Below, piece after piece: positions 16,162-25,489 of a stretch of DNA of 43,000 bases. Position numbers and translations under genes: made by a program. The DNA is from Bacteroidota bacterium. GTDB lineage: Bacteria > Bacteroidota > Bacteroidia > Palsa-948. The stretch covers positions 1 through 43,000 of the forward strand of contig JACQAL010000078.1 in the NCBI GenBank assembly GCA_016195025.1, written 5' to 3'. How positions within the stretch are numbered: position 1 is the first letter of the stretch; the number at the start of each line of letters is the position of its first letter. The notes beneath the pieces are model-generated. The model searched no databases, was not told the DNA's origin, and was given only the letters and a program-made list of their open reading frames with translations.

Positions 16162-16719
16162 ATGAAAAAGTTTTTTCAGGAGCCGGTGGTAAGATTTTTA
16201 TTCTTCGGCTTGGCGCTTTATCTTGGCTGGCTCGCAATATATGAATGGTGGATTCAGCCGATGCGGTGGGCGGATAATGCAGTTATCAGCAACACGCTTT
16301 TTCTCAGCCGGAAAATTCTCGGAGGATTCGGTTATGAAACTGCTTCGTGCAGCGAACGAATGATATGCCTGAAAGGAACTCCCGGCCTTTTCATGGGCGA
16401 CAGTTGCAACGGCATTTCTCTTTTTGCGCTCTACAGCATTTTCCTCATCGCTTTTCCGGGGAAAATTATTTCCAAACTTATTTTTATTCCAGCGGGCATT
16501 GTATGCATTCACCTGTTAAATGTGTTTCGCGTGGTTTGTCTTTCGGTGATTGAAACGTATTCTTATTCCTGGACGGAATTTAACCACACCTACACCTTCA
16601 CCATTCTGATTTACGTTTTTATTTTCGGAGCGTGGCTGTATTGGGTAAATAAATTTTCTTCAATCACCGGAAAACGCCCTTCGACTTCACTCAGGGAGAC
16701 AACGAAAAATACGAAATGA
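16162..16719 (+). CDS. exosortase/archaeosortase family transpeptidase
   Basis: 185 aa from the ATG at 16162, with several transmembrane segments (about 11-30, 86-98, 104-130, 143-163). The three residues of the exosortase active site are visible: Cys82 in GDSCNGI, Arg123 in NVFRV and His142 in FNHTYTF. It should cleave the C-terminal signal of the PID-CTERM protein encoded 28 bases upstream. I recall this Bacteroidota type as exosortase X, but the subtype label is tentative. The last 16 residues (KRPSTSLRETTKNTK) come from a palindromic repeat. It overlaps the next gene by four bases (ATGA). Confidence 0.85.
   Translation: MKKFFQEPVVRFLFFGLALYLGWLAIYEWWIQPMRWADNAVISNTLFLSRKILGGFGYETASCSERMICLKGTPGLFMGDSCNGISLFALYSIFLIAFPGKIISKLIFIPAGIVCIHLLNVFRVVCLSVIETYSYSWTEFNHTYTFTILIYVFIFGAWLYWVNKFSSITGKRPSTSLRETTKNTK
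16674..16716. repeat. repeat fragment forming the exosortase C terminus
   Basis: The CCTTCGACTTCACTCAGGGA-type word followed by AACGAAAAATACGAAA resembles two of the intergenic palindromic families (compare 40687-40713 and 30851-30919). Here it is read as coding sequence up to the stop codon. Confidence 0.5.
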
Positions 16720-17153
16720 GGAAAAAGAAACTCTTCATTGCGCTGCTGATTATTCTTACAATTGGTTTAGGATTTTTGCGAGATTATGTTTTTGTTCACA
16801 TCAACGAAAAAACGGGTCAAGGATTGGCCGGGATTTCAAATCACGAACAGCGGGAACTTTTCATGTTGAAATGGCTGCTCACATTTGCTTTCGCGTTTTT
16901 ATATTTCGGAGCCGCTGTTTTATTCCTGCATTTGCTTTTCAAAAAGAAAAAATATTTTCAACTCACCGCGCTTATTTATGCCGCACTTATCCTGATTTCT
17001 GTTTTTACTGGAGCAACAGGATATTTTTTTTTCTCCTTCGAAAAAGCGTATCCTTTTATACGCACCGTGATGGGAATCGCTCAATCGCCCATTGTGCTGA
17101 TGATTCTGATTCCCGCCTGCCTTATAAATGAATCAAAACTTTTTATAAAATGA
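16716..17153 (+). CDS. exosortase-associated membrane protein
   Basis: 145 aa with four predicted membrane helices (about 6-22, 52-76, 82-104, 120-138) and short basic loops. No catalytic motif is visible. Its start codon overlaps the exosortase stop, so the two are translationally coupled. In Bacteroidota a small membrane protein of this kind accompanies the exosortase; I recall the name XrtX-associated membrane protein. A role in sortase stability or substrate handling is inference from position only. Confidence 0.65.
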   Translation: MRKKKLFIALLIILTIGLGFLRDYVFVHINEKTGQGLAGISNHEQRELFMLKWLLTFAFAFLYFGAAVLFLHLLFKKKKYFQLTALIYAALILISVFTGATGYFFFSFEKAYPFIRTVMGIAQSPIVLMILIPACLINESKLFIK

Positions 17154-17166
17154 TTACTTTTGCTTT

Positions 17167-17976
17167 ATGAAAAAATTCCTTCTAATCCTTTTCGCATCGC
17201 TTGCCATGAATGTGCAGGCGCAGGTTAATTTTGAACATAATTATCCCAACTCAACTATTAATTATGCCGAATTCGGAATGACAAGGTTGGACAGTTCAAC
17301 TTATATGTATTACCTGATAAATTACGACAGCACAAAATTCAGGTTGTACAATCTTAATCACTCTCTTTATCTCACCGTGCAGATTCCTGTTGCCTATATT
17401 TCTTACGATTATAATATTCAACATATCACAAAATCATTATTTGACTGCGATACCTCAAACATCGAATACTTGTTAGCGTACCACAGCGGAACTACCTACT
17501 ATGTAAAAATATTCAGAACAGACGGAACACAGTTATTTTTTTCTGACAGCGCACAAGTTGTAAATTGTTTCGATTGTGCTTCTGTAGAAAATTATTATAT
17601 CGTGAACACTCCTTTAGGTGCCAAAATGTTTTTGCAATATCCTAACGGATCCACTTCTGTATTCGGATTGTGCGGTACACTGCCTGTTGAAAATCACGAA
17701 TACGGCACCATGGAAAATGGTTTTAAAATCTCCAATCCATATCCAAACCCAACAACGAATTCAACACGCATCAACTACCAATTGCCTCCGAATGTAAACC
17801 AGGGCGAAATTGTTTTTTATAATTTACAGGGGAGAGAAATTAAACGCTTTATGGTGGATAGAGCATTTGACCACCTGCTTATTTCCGCTGCCGACATTGC
17901 TGCAGGAACTTACATTTATCAGTTGCAAACCAACGCTCAAGCCAGCGCAAGCAAAAAAATAGTAGTAATAAAGTAA
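17167..17976 (+). CDS. T9SS type A sorted secreted protein (paralogue 3)
   Basis: 269 aa: signal peptide (residues 1-19, ending NVQAQ), an unrecognised beta-rich middle with the paralogue phrase FRLYNLNHSLYLTVQI, and a sorting domain at about 190-269 (NPYPNPTTNSTRINYQ, AAGTYIYQLQTNAQ). Same family as the genes at 4049 and 5010. It starts 13 bases after the exosortase-associated gene, and a TACTTTTG motif (17155-17162) lies directly before its ATG. It may be read with the exosortase operon, but it carries a T9SS signal rather than a PID-CTERM. Confidence 0.85.
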   Translation: MKKFLLILFASLAMNVQAQVNFEHNYPNSTINYAEFGMTRLDSSTYMYYLINYDSTKFRLYNLNHSLYLTVQIPVAYISYDYNIQHITKSLFDCDTSNIEYLLAYHSGTTYYVKIFRTDGTQLFFSDSAQVVNCFDCASVENYYIVNTPLGAKMFLQYPNGSTSVFGLCGTLPVENHEYGTMENGFKISNPYPNPTTNSTRINYQLPPNVNQGEIVFYNLQGREIKRFMVDRAFDHLLISAADIAAGTYIYQLQTNAQASASKKIVVIK

Positions 17977-18139
17977 TATTTCGGAGCAGATTACATGGTT
18001 GCCATCACACGCTATCTGTTGAAAAATATTTTTTCGTCTTCTTACTATTAAGCGATTTTTTGTTACTTTTAGAGTGTTGTTTTGCCATCCCCGTGAAACC
18101 GTTAATTGTTCTTTAACTGACAGGTTAAATTTTTTTTCT

Positions 18140-20326
18140 ATGAAAAAGAAAACATTATGGAGCATGGGGATGTGTATTTTTTTCTGCTCCGGAAAAATTC
18201 TTTCACAGGGCATCGGCATCAGCAACAGTTCCATAACGCCTGATGCTTCTTCCATTTTAGAATTGCGTTCTACAACACAGGGTTTTTTACCTGTGCGAAT
18301 GACCACCGCGCAGCGCGGTGCGATTGCATCGCCTGCAACCGGGTTAACCATTTTTAATACCAGCACTCTTCAATTTAATTTTTATGATGGAAGCGCGTGG
18401 CAAGTGCTTTTAGGAGGCGCTGGAAACGGAATAACTTCGCTAAATGGATTGACAGGAGCATCACAAACATTTACAAATGGAACAAACATCAGCATTACTT
18501 CTGCTGGAAGTGCGCACACTATTGGAATCACGGGAACAATTGGAGTAACCAATGGCGGAACAGGATTATCTTCTGTTGCACAAGGAGATTTACTTTACGG
18601 TTCGGCTGCGAATACAATTTCTGCTCTTGCAAAAAACACAACTGCGACAAGATATTTATCCAACACAGGCGCGAGCAATAATCCCGCTTGGACGCAAATA
18701 GATTTATCAAATGGCGTTACCGGAAATTTACCTGTAGGAAATCTGAATTCAGGAACGGGAGCATCCGCAACAACTTTTTGGACAGGCAATGGAACTTGGT
18801 CCACTCCTGCGGGAACTGGGGTAACATCTGTTACCGGTTCAGGAAATATTGCTTCGTCAGGTGGCACAACTCCTAATATTACATTCACTGGAACATTGCC
18901 TATAGCAAATGGCGGAACAAACTCATCAACAGCATTAAATAATAACAGAGTAATGATTTCTTCCGGAGGTACAATAGCAGAGCAATCTGCCCTTACGGCT
19001 TCTAAACCCATGCGAACTGATGCAAGCGGACTTCCGACAACAGGAAATACTGATTTGTCTTCGGAAGTAACCGGCAATTTGCCTGTAGGAAATTTGAATT
19101 CAGGAACATTAGCATCGGCAACCACATTTTGGAGAGGAGATGGAACCTGGGTAACCCCTGCAGGAACAGGAGTTACTTCCGTTACCGCTTCTTCGCCTTT
19201 ATCTTCCAGCGGAGGAACTACTCCGAACATTACGATTACCAGTCCGCTGCCGGTTACCAATGGCGGAACAGCATTATCATCCGGAACTTCGGGAGGAATA
19301 TTGGGATTTACCGCTGCAGGAACTTTAGCGTCATCGGCTCTTCTCACTGCAAATGCAATTATGATTGGCGGAGGAGCGGGAGCAACACCCGCTGTGCTGG
19401 GAAGTTTAGGAACAACCACAAGTGTTCTTCACGGAAACGCGGCTGGCGCGCCAACATTTAGTGCAGTAAGTTTGACAGCAGATGTTACCGGTATTTTGCC
19501 CGTTGCTAACGGAGGAACCGGTTCTGCCGCACAAAACTATGTTGACCTTACCACCGCACAAACGGCTGCTGGCGCTAAGACATGGAGTAATCTCGGAACA
19601 TTCAATGCAGGTATAACTTCCATTGGCGCGGCAGTTAATTTGAATGCGAGTTCAAATTTTGCTGCTAATATAAATACCGGAACTTCTACAGGAGCCGTTT
19701 CGATTGGAAACAGTTCAAGCGGATTGATTTCGATTGCTTCGGGAGCGAGCGGAGTCAGCATCAACGATGCAATTAATAATCCCATTAACATAGGAACAAG
19801 CACTTCAACGGGAACAATTTCTCTTGGAGGAACAGGCGCACAAACAATAAGCATTGGAAACGGAGCCGCAGCAAAAACAGTGAACCTTGGAAGTTTAAAC
19901 ACAACGAGTACCACCACAATACTATCCGGTTCAGGAGCGGTAAATATAAATGCCAGCAACAATCAACCTACAAATATTAACACCGGAACTTCTACGGGAG
20001 TTGTGAATCTGGGCAACAGCACCGGATTAGGCGGCATAACTGTTGGAGGCGGAGCGGTGATAAAACAAATTTTATCTGCTACTGCTTCTCTGAATTTTCC
20101 GGCTACGGGTAATGGTGCTTCAAACACTTTAACAATGACTGTTGCAGGAGCAGCCGATGGGGACCCGGTTTTTGTTGGCGTTCCTAATTCCATGAATTTT
20201 ATAAACGCTGCTTACTCCGCATGGGTTTCGGCAGCAAATACTGTTACCGTTCAGTTTTCAAACTTTGGAGGAGGAAATAAAAACCCCGGAATCGGCACAG
20301 TCAGAGCAACGGTGTTTCATTATTAA
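18140..20326 (+). CDS. tail-fibre-like repeat protein with signal peptide
   Basis: 728 aa from the ATG at 18140 (an upstream in-frame start at 18074 was rejected because it has no signal-peptide features). After the signal peptide comes a conserved Bacteroidota segment ([41 protein letters not shown]). Long Gly/Ser/Thr/Asn-rich repeats follow, such as [28 protein letters not shown] (twice) and [15 protein letters not shown], predicted to form beta-helix or fibre structure. The end ([20 protein letters not shown]) resembles tail-fibre ends. It has neither an S74 domain nor a T9SS sorting domain. Surface fibre is the likely role. Confidence 0.75.
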   Translation: MKKKTLWSMGMCIFFCSGKILSQGIGISNSSITPDASSILELRSTTQGFLPVRMTTAQRGAIASPATGLTIFNTSTLQFNFYDGSAWQVLLGGAGNGITSLNGLTGASQTFTNGTNISITSAGSAHTIGITGTIGVTNGGTGLSSVAQGDLLYGSAANTISALAKNTTATRYLSNTGASNNPAWTQIDLSNGVTGNLPVGNLNSGTGASATTFWTGNGTWSTPAGTGVTSVTGSGNIASSGGTTPNITFTGTLPIANGGTNSSTALNNNRVMISSGGTIAEQSALTASKPMRTDASGLPTTGNTDLSSEVTGNLPVGNLNSGTLASATTFWRGDGTWVTPAGTGVTSVTASSPLSSSGGTTPNITITSPLPVTNGGTALSSGTSGGILGFTAAGTLASSALLTANAIMIGGGAGATPAVLGSLGTTTSVLHGNAAGAPTFSAVSLTADVTGILPVANGGTGSAAQNYVDLTTAQTAAGAKTWSNLGTFNAGITSIGAAVNLNASSNFAANINTGTSTGAVSIGNSSSGLISIASGASGVSINDAINNPINIGTSTSTGTISLGGTGAQTISIGNGAAAKTVNLGSLNTTSTTTILSGSGAVNINASNNQPTNINTGTSTGVVNLGNSTGLGGITVGGGAVIKQILSATASLNFPATGNGASNTLTMTVAGAADGDPVFVGVPNSMNFINAAYSAWVSAANTVTVQFSNFGGGNKNPGIGTVRATVFHY

Positions 20327-20373
20327 AGCGCACCTTATATGTTTACTGCTGTTTTTGAAAAATATACTATGAT

Positions 20374-20436
20374 AACCTCACTCCCTTCCCCTCTCCTTGC
20401 ACAAGCAGAGAGGGGTGTCCGCAGGACGGGGTGAGT
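20374..20436. repeat. palindromic element P1, fourth copy
   Basis: Outer arms AACCTCACTCCC/GGGGTGAGTT and an inner stem CCCCTCTCCTTG/CAGAGAGGGG. It follows the stop codon of the fibre gene by about 50 bases and could act in transcription termination. Confidence 0.8.
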
Positions 20437-20473
20437 TCCTGATGTGACAATGTTGGCGACTCACGTAATAGTC

Positions 20474-20746
20474 GCGCAGGTTGTTATAAGAGAAGCGAAG
20501 ATTGTTCTAAGAGAAGCGAAGGTTGTTAGAAGAGAAGCATAGGTTGTTATAATAGTCGCGCATACTATTATAAGAGTCGCGCAGATTGTTACAGCAACAG
20601 CACAGGTTGTTAAAGGAGTCACGCAGATTGATGCATGAGTAGCGCAGATTGATACATGAGTCGCGCAGATTGATACATGAGTCGCGAAGATTGATGCATG
20701 AGTAGCGAAGATAGATGCAGGAGTAACGCAGGTTGCTGCAATAGGA
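20474..20746. repeat. tandem array B (13 units, exact 21-bp period)
   Basis: Thirteen consecutive 21-base units without a single insertion or deletion, close to GCGCAGATTGATACATGAGTC, with the right half more variable. Units begin at 20474 and every 21 bases to 20726. Plus-strand translation gives heptads such as AKIVLRE and AQIDT-V, with stop codons in several units; the minus strand is open in two frames. Confidence 0.9.
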
Positions 20747-20811
20747 TGAATAAGCGTGAAAAATACAGCCATGCGGAAAATTGAGTTCTTCAGCAATATA
20801 ACTGATGCAGA

Positions 20812-21243
20812 ATGAAAAAAGAAAAGTATAAAACAGGAAGCACGAACAACACCATATATGGTAAAATGCATGAGTTGTTTCTTGAAATGAAAGAAATGAG
20901 TAAAGAAATGCACGAAATGTATGACGAAGTAGTAGAAATATACAACAAAGCAACCCGGCTTTTGGAACCTTGCAAACAAACCCCCTCTTTAATTCTCCCC
21001 CTTGTTCAAGGGGGAGATGTCCGAAGGACTGAGGGGGTTTGTTCGGAAATGAACGCCTTTGGCGCCATCACGCAAGGCGTGACCCGGCTACTTTCGGTAT
21101 ATAATAAGAAATGGCTCATAGCGCTCTTGCTTCTTCCTTCGCTTTGGCAGGGGGTCGGGGATGAACTGCTTTTCCCAAGTTATTTCAAACTCCGGAGCCG
21201 TTGCAAATATCACTTCAGGCACGGTTATCAGCAACGCAAGTGA
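20812..21243 (+). CDS. possible small coiled-coil protein
   Basis: The frame encodes 143 aa, but only the first 55 or so look protein-like: MKKEKYKTG, then a heptad coiled coil (LFLEMKEMSKEMHEMYDEVV) whose codons also repeat every 21 bases. After that it runs through a P1 palindrome (20975-21043) and then through NKKWLIALLLLPSLWQG, which looks like the signal peptide of the next gene in another frame. Either a short coiled-coil gene has lost its stop to the inserted palindrome, or the frame is a chance extension. No function assigned. Confidence 0.35.
   Translation: MKKEKYKTGSTNNTIYGKMHELFLEMKEMSKEMHEMYDEVVEIYNKATRLLEPCKQTPSLILPLVQGGDVRRTEGVCSEMNAFGAITQGVTRLLSVYNKKWLIALLLLPSLWQGVGDELLFPSYFKLRSRCKYHFRHGYQQRK
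20975..21043. repeat. palindromic element P1 variant
   Basis: Outer arms AACAAACCCCCTC/GAGGGGGTTTGTT and an inner stem CTCCCCCTTG/CAAGGGGGAG, with the family word ATGTCCGAAGGAC. It lies inside the weak frame at 20812. Confidence 0.8.
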
Positions 21244-23902
21244 TGTTGGCAACACCAGCGGCACTATCAGCAATTCGGGAACAATTACAATGTCCGGAAA
21301 TCTCACCAACAGCGGCACTATTAACGGAAGCGGGCTTATTAACCTTCCGGGCAACTTAACCAACAATGCAACTTTTACCGGCAACAGCGTAACTTTTAAC
21401 GGAACAACAAGCATTCTCGGTTCTGCCGTCAGTTCTTTCAATGATGTAACCATTGCAGGCGGCAGTTCGCTTACTGCCTATTCCGGTAATATGAACATTG
21501 CAGGCAATTTTACGAATAACGGCACCTTCACACACAACAGCGGCACTGCAACATTTAACGGCAGCAGCGCACAAACAATAGGAGGAGGCGACCTGAGTGA
21601 TTTTTATAACATCACGCTTAACAACAGCAGCGGGGCAAGCATTTTGCGCGATGAGCATTTGATTAACACGCTCACCATTTCCAACGGAACATTCACCACC
21701 ACCGGCTATGACTTCACCCTTCTTTCCAATTCAAGCGGAACTGCGCGCATTGCCGCCATTCCTTCGGGAGCAAATTTAACGGGCAACATTAACATGCTGC
21801 GCTATACCGGAACGGGTCCAACCGACTGGCGGTTTCTTGGCGCGCCTGTGAGCGGAGCCACCATTGCCGATTGGGCGGATGATTTCGCCACCAGCGGATT
21901 CACCGGCTCCACGTGCCCCGCGTGCGCTTTCAAATCCATTTACTGGTACGATGAAACGCAACCGGGCGACAAAGACCAGTTCGGCTATGTTGCCGCAACG
22001 AATGTTACCAACCCGCTGTATGTGGGAAGAGGATACTGGGTATATCTCGGACCCAATCCGAAAACATTTGCGGTGAAAAATACTCCCAACAAATTTACGC
22101 AGTCAATACCGGTAACTTTCACCAGCAGCAGCGCGGGAATAACTCATGACGGATGGAATCTGGTTTCCAATCCCTATCCCTGCGCGCTTGACTGGAATTC
22201 CGCTAACTGGACAAAAACAAAATTAGACAACGCCATTTACATTTATAATTCTTCCACCGGAAGTTATGCGAGTTATGTGAGCGGAGTGGGCGTGAACGGA
22301 GGCACGCAGTACATTCCTTCTTCGCAGGCGTTTTGGGTGCACACCAATGCCGCCTCACCTGTTCTTACCGCAGTGGAAAATGTAAAATCAACTTCCGCCA
22401 ATCCCGTTTTCCTGAAAACAAATCCACAGAACATTTCACATTACCCGCTTGCGTTCAAAGATTTTCCGGTTCCGCTTAACGCGAACACCATTCCGAACAG
22501 CATTAAACTTACCGCGAAGGGGGGAGGATATGAAGATGAAACATTCATCCGCTTCCTACCGGGCGCCACCGATAGTTTCGATGTGCAATACGATGCCTAT
22601 AAAATGTGGGGCACACTGAACCTTGCTTCCGTGATAAATGATTCGCTCGATTTATCCATTAACAGTTTGCCCGATTTAACTTCGGATGTAACCGTAAAAA
22701 TGCGCCTCACTATTCCCACAAACAAATCCGGAAATTATTCCATCCGCAGAGACAGCACGCTGATGCTTCCGATGAGTTCGTGTTTGATTCTTGAAGACCT
22801 TGCAAACGGAAGCATGACCGATTTGCGCGCGAACATTTCGTATTCATTCACTATTTCAGACACCACTGCCGCACCGCGCTTTCTTCTGCACGTGTACGCG
22901 CCCATCACCAAGCAGGCAGTCAACACGCATTGCGCCAGCGACAGCACCGGTATGGCAATTGCCATGGGAACAGGAAGCGGTCCGTGGACGTATACATGGA
23001 AGGATTCCATCGGAACTATTTTGAAAACTACAATCAGTTCTTCCACAGCCGATACATTGTTCAATCTTCCGAAAGGGCTTTATTGGGTGGAAGTTTCTTC
23101 GGGCGTTTGCGGAACGGTGAAAGATACACTGCGCATTAATTCTTCTTCCAACCTGCTTGTGATGGTGAACTACAGCGATGTTTCCTGCTATGGCGCAAAC
23201 GATGGCTCTGCTTACACCACCCTTTCGGGAGGAATTGCTCCGTTCACGTATTCGTGGAGCAGCGGGCAAACCGCTTCCGCCATTACTAATCTTTCTGCGG
23301 GAAATTATTCCGTAACGGTGATTGATTCCAACGGATGTTCCCAAACCCAGTTTATTATTATTTCGCAGCCCAACCTGCTCGCTGCCGCTTTCACTCCTGG
23401 CGCGGACACGGTGAATCTTTTTATAAGCGGAACCGATTCATTCACGAATACTTCTTCGGGCGCGCTTTCCTGGCTCTGGAATTTTGGCGATGGCTCGCCT
23501 GCCGATACTGCCATGAATACTTCGCATACCTACACTGCCGTGGGCACATACACGGTAATGCTCATTGCGCAAAACGGAAACTGCTCTGACACTTCGTATA
23601 AGGTGATTGAAGTGATTTACGACAATCTCACGGGCGCGAATGTGCTGTTTACTTCTTCCGATGTAAATGTTATGTACGGCAATGGCGAAGTGTATTTGGA
23701 TTTTGATTTGCCCGCCATCACCGATGTGAGCATCAGCATTTATAGTTTGCTGGGAGAAAAAATTGGCACGCAATACGAAGAGCATATCCGGAAAAAGCGT
23801 GTGCGCCTCGAAACCTCCCTGCTCTCTGCCGGAATTTATATTTCTGTTTCCTCCATGAAAGAGGCGGTGATTTCAAAAAAGATTATGCTGCCGGGGAGGT
23901 GA
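21161..23902 (+). CDS. large T9SS cargo protein with SprB and PKD repeats
   Basis: 913 aa as given. The first 150 residues are Asn/Gly/Thr-rich beta-helix-like repeats (GNLTNSGTINGSG, AGNFTNNGTFTHNSG). A long unrecognised region follows (200-620) with WNLVSNPYPCALDWNS. Next are a SprB-type repeat (about 700-750, SAITNLSAGNYSVTVIDSNG) and a PKD domain (about 780-850, WLWNFGDGSP). The sorting domain occupies the last 80 residues (ISIYSLLGEKIG, SAGIYISVSSM). The start is uncertain: a hydrophobic signal sequence (KKWLIALLLLPSLWQG) lies just upstream in another frame, so a frameshift near 21150 is likely. Followed 15 bases later by another cargo gene. Confidence 0.8.
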   Translation: MNCFSQVISNSGAVANITSGTVISNASDVGNTSGTISNSGTITMSGNLTNSGTINGSGLINLPGNLTNNATFTGNSVTFNGTTSILGSAVSSFNDVTIAGGSSLTAYSGNMNIAGNFTNNGTFTHNSGTATFNGSSAQTIGGGDLSDFYNITLNNSSGASILRDEHLINTLTISNGTFTTTGYDFTLLSNSSGTARIAAIPSGANLTGNINMLRYTGTGPTDWRFLGAPVSGATIADWADDFATSGFTGSTCPACAFKSIYWYDETQPGDKDQFGYVAATNVTNPLYVGRGYWVYLGPNPKTFAVKNTPNKFTQSIPVTFTSSSAGITHDGWNLVSNPYPCALDWNSANWTKTKLDNAIYIYNSSTGSYASYVSGVGVNGGTQYIPSSQAFWVHTNAASPVLTAVENVKSTSANPVFLKTNPQNISHYPLAFKDFPVPLNANTIPNSIKLTAKGGGYEDETFIRFLPGATDSFDVQYDAYKMWGTLNLASVINDSLDLSINSLPDLTSDVTVKMRLTIPTNKSGNYSIRRDSTLMLPMSSCLILEDLANGSMTDLRANISYSFTISDTTAAPRFLLHVYAPITKQAVNTHCASDSTGMAIAMGTGSGPWTYTWKDSIGTILKTTISSSTADTLFNLPKGLYWVEVSSGVCGTVKDTLRINSSSNLLVMVNYSDVSCYGANDGSAYTTLSGGIAPFTYSWSSGQTASAITNLSAGNYSVTVIDSNGCSQTQFIIISQPNLLAAAFTPGADTVNLFISGTDSFTNTSSGALSWLWNFGDGSPADTAMNTSHTYTAVGTYTVMLIAQNGNCSDTSYKVIEVIYDNLTGANVLFTSSDVNVMYGNGEVYLDFDLPAITDVSISIYSLLGEKIGTQYEEHIRKKRVRLETSLLSAGIYISVSSMKEAVISKKIMLPGR

Positions 23903-23917
23903 GTAAAATAAAAGAGG

Positions 23918-25489
23918 ATGAAAAAAGTAGTATTCATCTTATTGTTATCCGTTTCTATCTGCACTATAGCAAGTGCGCAGCAGATAACTTTTTCAAAAGT
24001 ATATTATGATTCACTAAACATGGGGATAGGCGCTAATGCATTTGTTCCCACATTTGATAATAAGTATATTGTTGCAGGCGGGTCATTCAGCAGCGCAGGG
24101 GGATACATTATGAAAATTGATTCGGCAGGAAATTCTCTCTGGAGTAAAACCATTGCTTGTGATGGATTTAATTGTATTGTTTCAACCAATGATTCCTGTT
24201 ACATTCTTGGCGGCAGCAAATATAACGGCACTTTCTCCGATGCATTTTGTACAAAAATAAATTCAGCAGGAAGTGTTATTTGGTCGAAAACTTTCAGCGC
24301 GAATGACAACTTAAAGATTAATTCCATTCTGCAAACATTTGATTCGGGCTTTGTGATGACCGGCACTTTAAATATGAATGCTGCTCCTTATTCGAAAATA
24401 TTTATCGCAAAAATGGATGCGGCTCTAACTATTTCCTGGGTGAAATTTATTGTTATAGGTAGCGATGACAACGAAGGATTTTCTGTGAAGCAGGCGCCTG
24501 ACAGCAGTTATTATGTGGCTGGAAATACTGCCGATTATCCTCCTTACAATGCATACGCATTTGCCATTCATCTCTCAGAAAGCGGAACTGTATTGTGGGC
24601 GAAAAAATATAATTCAGGAAGTTATATTGTATTCAGTGATTTTATTGTTATATATAACGGACTTGTTTTCTATTTGGATGATGGTGGTAATGCGGAGCTT
24701 GCGAAGACAGATTTTTCAGGAAATATTTTATGGAATAAATGTTATCAAATTTTTCCTCAAGGTCCGCATATGTTTTTTCCCCAGGTTACAAGTAAAGTTC
24801 ATCAAACAGCCGATACTTCTCTTGTTTTTGTAAGCGGTTCCTGTGGCGGAAGTTCCATGGCAAAAACCGATTCCTCCGGAAATGTGATATGGAGCAGAAG
24901 TTTAATTCTTGATGTGGTAGAAGCCGTAGAGACAAAGGATAAGGGATATTTCATTTTTGGAAATGGTCCCATGTGCGGCAGCAAACAACCACCCACTACT
25001 AGTTCTCAGATTGGCATTCTCAAAACCGATTCACTCGGAAATGATACGATTAATTCATGGTGGGGATGTATGTATGATAATCCATTTTCTGCTTCCTCCT
25101 GCATCATTAATTCCATTCTGGCAACCTTTGGAGTTTCTGGCGGTATAACATCAAATACTATTGCTTCTTCGGCAAATAATGTTGCAATTGTGGTTGAAGG
25201 TGGCTGTGTGGCGGTTTTAGGAGCAGTATCTGAAAATAAGGAGGATGAGTCCATTTCCATTTCCCCCAACCCCTTCACCACGCAAACCACAGTGGAGATA
25301 AAAGGAAATAGAGGTATAGGGGAAATAAGGGCAGAGGTCTATGATGTTTTCGGACGAGAGGTGAAATCATTAGTCATTAGTCATTCGCCATTTACCATTG
25401 AGCGCGGCAATCTTGGCAGCGGAGTGTATTTTCTGCGGCTGACTGAGGAGAATAAAATCTTCACTGGCAAATTAGTAATTACTGACTGA
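23918..25489 (+). CDS. secreted beta-propeller-like protein with T9SS type A tail
   Basis: 523 aa with a signal peptide (residues 1-20, ending IASAQ). The body has repeats of the type IMKIDSAGNSLWSKTIACDG, AKMDAALTISWVKF, LAKTDFSGNILWNKCY and GILKTDSLGND, each about 45-60 residues, consistent with a propeller. The sorting domain (about 445-523) has SISPNPFTTQTTVEIKG and GSGVYFLRLTEENK. A small insertion coded by a 7-base repeat (ATTAGTC twice) gives SLVISHSP in the tail. Likely cotranscribed with the gene at 21161. Function unknown. Confidence 0.85.
   Translation: MKKVVFILLLSVSICTIASAQQITFSKVYYDSLNMGIGANAFVPTFDNKYIVAGGSFSSAGGYIMKIDSAGNSLWSKTIACDGFNCIVSTNDSCYILGGSKYNGTFSDAFCTKINSAGSVIWSKTFSANDNLKINSILQTFDSGFVMTGTLNMNAAPYSKIFIAKMDAALTISWVKFIVIGSDDNEGFSVKQAPDSSYYVAGNTADYPPYNAYAFAIHLSESGTVLWAKKYNSGSYIVFSDFIVIYNGLVFYLDDGGNAELAKTDFSGNILWNKCYQIFPQGPHMFFPQVTSKVHQTADTSLVFVSGSCGGSSMAKTDSSGNVIWSRSLILDVVEAVETKDKGYFIFGNGPMCGSKQPPTTSSQIGILKTDSLGNDTINSWWGCMYDNPFSASSCIINSILATFGVSGGITSNTIASSANNVAIVVEGGCVAVLGAVSENKEDESISISPNPFTTQTTVEIKGNRGIGEIRAEVYDVFGREVKSLVISHSPFTIERGNLGSGVYFLRLTEENKIFTGKLVITD

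Larger units (their letters stand above)
20327..20811. other. intergenic region with palindrome P1 and tandem array B
   Basis: A P1 palindrome at 20374-20436 is followed by the 21-bp array B at 20474-20746. Two minus-strand frames stay open across the array (20461-20979 and 20507-20953) with heptad patterns such as DSCINLR or SICATHA. A 30-codon plus-strand frame (20450-20542) runs into the array and stops. None is convincing as a gene. Confidence 0.7.

Noticed and set aside
18595-19419. 274-residue minus-strand frame opposite the fibre gene
   Set aside because: It lies wholly inside the strongly supported plus-strand repeat gene and its Val/Pro-rich composition is the antisense of Gly/Thr/Asn repeats.
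20450-20542. 30-codon plus-strand frame entering array B
   Set aside because: It ends at an array stop codon after three units and has no homologue I know; the open stretch follows from the repeat.
22856-23344. 162-residue minus-strand frame inside the 21161 gene
   Set aside because: Antisense to conserved SprB-type repeats of the real gene.
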